From the NCBI GenBank assembly GCA_046597185.1, contig JBKJLF010000665.1, positions 1-5,509 of the forward strand: 5,509 bases of DNA. Direction: 5' to 3'. Below, piece by piece: positions 4,670-5,509 of the stretch (positions are counted from its first letter, which is position 1; every line of letters begins with the position of its first letter). The notes beneath the pieces were generated by a model. The model was not told where the DNA came from and made no database searches. It was given only the letters and a program-made list of their open reading frames with translations. Made by a program: the position numbers and the translations under genes. This DNA is from CAMBDR01 sp046597185. Its GTDB lineage: Bacteria > Pseudomonadota > Gammaproteobacteria > Burkholderiales > Burkholderiaceae_D.

Positions 4670-4947
4670 CCACAACAACACCCAGCCCCCGCATTAAAAA
4701 GCCATCATTTCGCCATTTTTTGTTTTGCGCCCAAGCAATTGCACACCTTTCATTTGCCTGGGCCACCGCGCATGCACTGGGCCAATAGTACCTTAATACA
4801 CTATACATGGCGATGCCTCATAGTGGGCCAGCATGGCTAAACGGTATTTTGCCTTGGCGGCGTAGCCACAAAAAAATGGTTATTTTTCCACGATTCCCAA
4901 CGCCAATAAATCCCGTTATTATTCTTCCCACAAAAGAAGTTAGCCAA

Positions 4948-4963
4948 CTTGATAGGCATCAAG
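4948..4963. promoter_or_regulatory. Inverted repeat over the -35 (CTTGAT-N4-ATCAAG), repressor site candidate
   Basis: Perfect 6-bp arms at 4948-4953 and 4958-4963 enclose AGGC. The left arm contains most of the -35 hexamer, so a bound dimer would compete with RNA polymerase. The sequence is unrelated to the GTGCAT palindrome of the other two promoters, implying a different regulator. Confidence 0.45.
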
Positions 4964-4978
4964 CGGTTTTTCTATTAT
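4949..4978 (+). promoter_or_regulatory. Sigma-70-type promoter of the exported-protein gene
   Basis: TTGATA (4949-4954, 5 of 6 to consensus), an 18-nt spacer and TATTAT (4973-4978, 5 of 6) lie about 28 nt upstream of the ATG at 5006, with a predicted transcription start near 4985. Confidence 0.65.
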
Positions 4979-5005
4979 TGAATTGGATTTTTGATAGAGG
5001 TTGGG

Positions 5006-5509
5006 ATGATTTTAGCGACACATTGTTTTGCCTTGACGAGTGCGCCAATTGGGGCGAGTGGCACCTTGCAAAAGCACATTCTTGCCAGTACGCTTGTGCT
5101 GGGCATGACACTATCTCAAGTGGCATTTACCGCGATACCACTGGATGACGAATCATCCACGGTGCAGGACAAGCTCAGCACCACTCTGTCATCGTCCTGG
5201 CTGTATTTTGCTGATCAAAGCAACAAGCTGCTGTTCATTGGCACTCAGTCCTGCCCCGGCCCCAGCAACCCACAAATTACCGGCATTCAAGCCGTCATCA
5301 AGAGCTTTAAACCCACTGTGGCCGTGGTTGACGAAAGCAGTTGGCCCATCGCCACGCTTAAAAATGCAAACAATACCACCATGCGCCGCTATCCGGCCTT
5401 ACCCAATGACCACGATTTCATTCAACAGATTTTAATCAGGCTGCGCGAAGGCAAGCGGGTGCTGGTCATCACCACCGCAAATCGCTTGCGCGAAGTCAAG
5501 CCCCTGCTT
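5006..5509 (+). CDS. Exported protein of unknown function, 5' portion (runs off the right edge)
   Basis: An open frame of 168 codons with no stop before the window ends. ATG at 5006 follows AGAGG by 5 nt and sits just after a good promoter. Residues 21-43 (LQKHILASTLVLGMTLSQVAFTA) look like a Sec signal peptide with cleavage after FTA. A TTG start at 5066 would give a normal 23-residue signal peptide, so the true start is uncertain. The mature part has a predicted strand KLLFIGTQSCPGPSNPQI (74-91), a helix, the strand KPTVAVVDESSWP (102-114) and later GKRVLVITTANRLREVKPLL. The order FIGTxxxxxPSNPQI...FKPTVAVVDE recalls TraB/GumN- or ChaN-like proteins, in which a His usually follows the GT. 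Here that position is Gln-Ser, so this is a weak resemblance only. Function is not assigned. Confidence 0.7.
   Translation, partial: MILATHCFALTSAPIGASGTLQKHILASTLVLGMTLSQVAFTAIPLDDESSTVQDKLSTTLSSSWLYFADQSNKLLFIGTQSCPGPSNPQITGIQAVIKSFKPTVAVVDESSWPIATLKNANNTTMRRYPALPNDHDFIQQILIRLREGKRVLVITTANRLREVKPLL

Larger units (their letters stand above)
4615..5005. other. Gene-poor region between the kinase and the exported-protein gene
   Basis: No convincing gene. A frame open from 4807 to 5148 lacks a ribosome binding site and recognisable motifs and is overlapped by a better-supported gene. The region contains a bulged hairpin after the kinase (4641-4669), a degenerate relative of the operator palindrome (4786-4801), the AT-rich inverted repeat AAAAAT-GGTT-ATTTTT near 4872-4888, and a good promoter (4949-4978). 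Confidence 0.55.

Noticed and set aside
4807..5148. Gene of 113 codons ahead of the exported protein
   Set aside because: No ribosome binding site or motif, it overlaps the better-supported gene at 5006, and a good promoter lies inside it.

Overview
The window reads as a moderate-GC Gram-negative chromosome, probably proteobacterial. Support comes from AGGAG-type ribosome binding sites, sigma-70-like promoters, a canonical NarL/LuxR-type response regulator, an IS1380-type transposase remnant, a glycan-type sugar nucleotidyltransferase remnant and a Tse2-like toxin. No gene here fixes the genus.

Layout. (1) 1-589 is a graveyard: a minus-strand IS1380-family transposase fragment abuts the C-terminal half of a sugar-phosphate nucleotidyltransferase, which itself carries an in-frame stop. 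(2) 641-1273, minus strand: an intact NarL/FixJ-type response regulator. (3) 1289-1751 has no convincing gene. It holds the regulator promoter with a perfect palindrome, copy 1 of a 95-bp direct repeat and the presumed control region of the next operon. (4) 1752-2500: a two-gene operon with 4-base overlap, matching the Tse2 toxin and Tsi2 antitoxin families in size, order and motifs. (5) 2501-2789: copy 2 of the 95-bp repeat, then a promoter carrying the same palindrome. (6) 2790-3140: a small gene for an unrecognised repeat protein with three exact 25-residue Cys/Pro-rich units and two C9 tracts. (7) 3166-4614: a membrane histidine kinase 25 nt downstream of the repeat-protein gene. (8) 4615-5005 has no convincing gene apart from a promoter with an operator-like inverted repeat. 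(9) 5006-end: the start of an exported protein of unknown function, running out of the window.

How the parts may work together. The histidine kinase and the response regulator are transcribed divergently. Each promoter carries the palindrome GTGCATTRATGCAC (R = A or G) exactly 13 nt upstream of its -10 hexamer. Together with the small repeat protein co-transcribed with the kinase, this suggests an undescribed three-part system: repeat peptide, sensor kinase and response regulator under a common, possibly autoregulatory, switch. A toxin-antitoxin cassette between 95-bp direct repeats appears to have entered between the two halves. The motifs, spacings and repeats are read directly from the sequence. 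The signalling role is inference.
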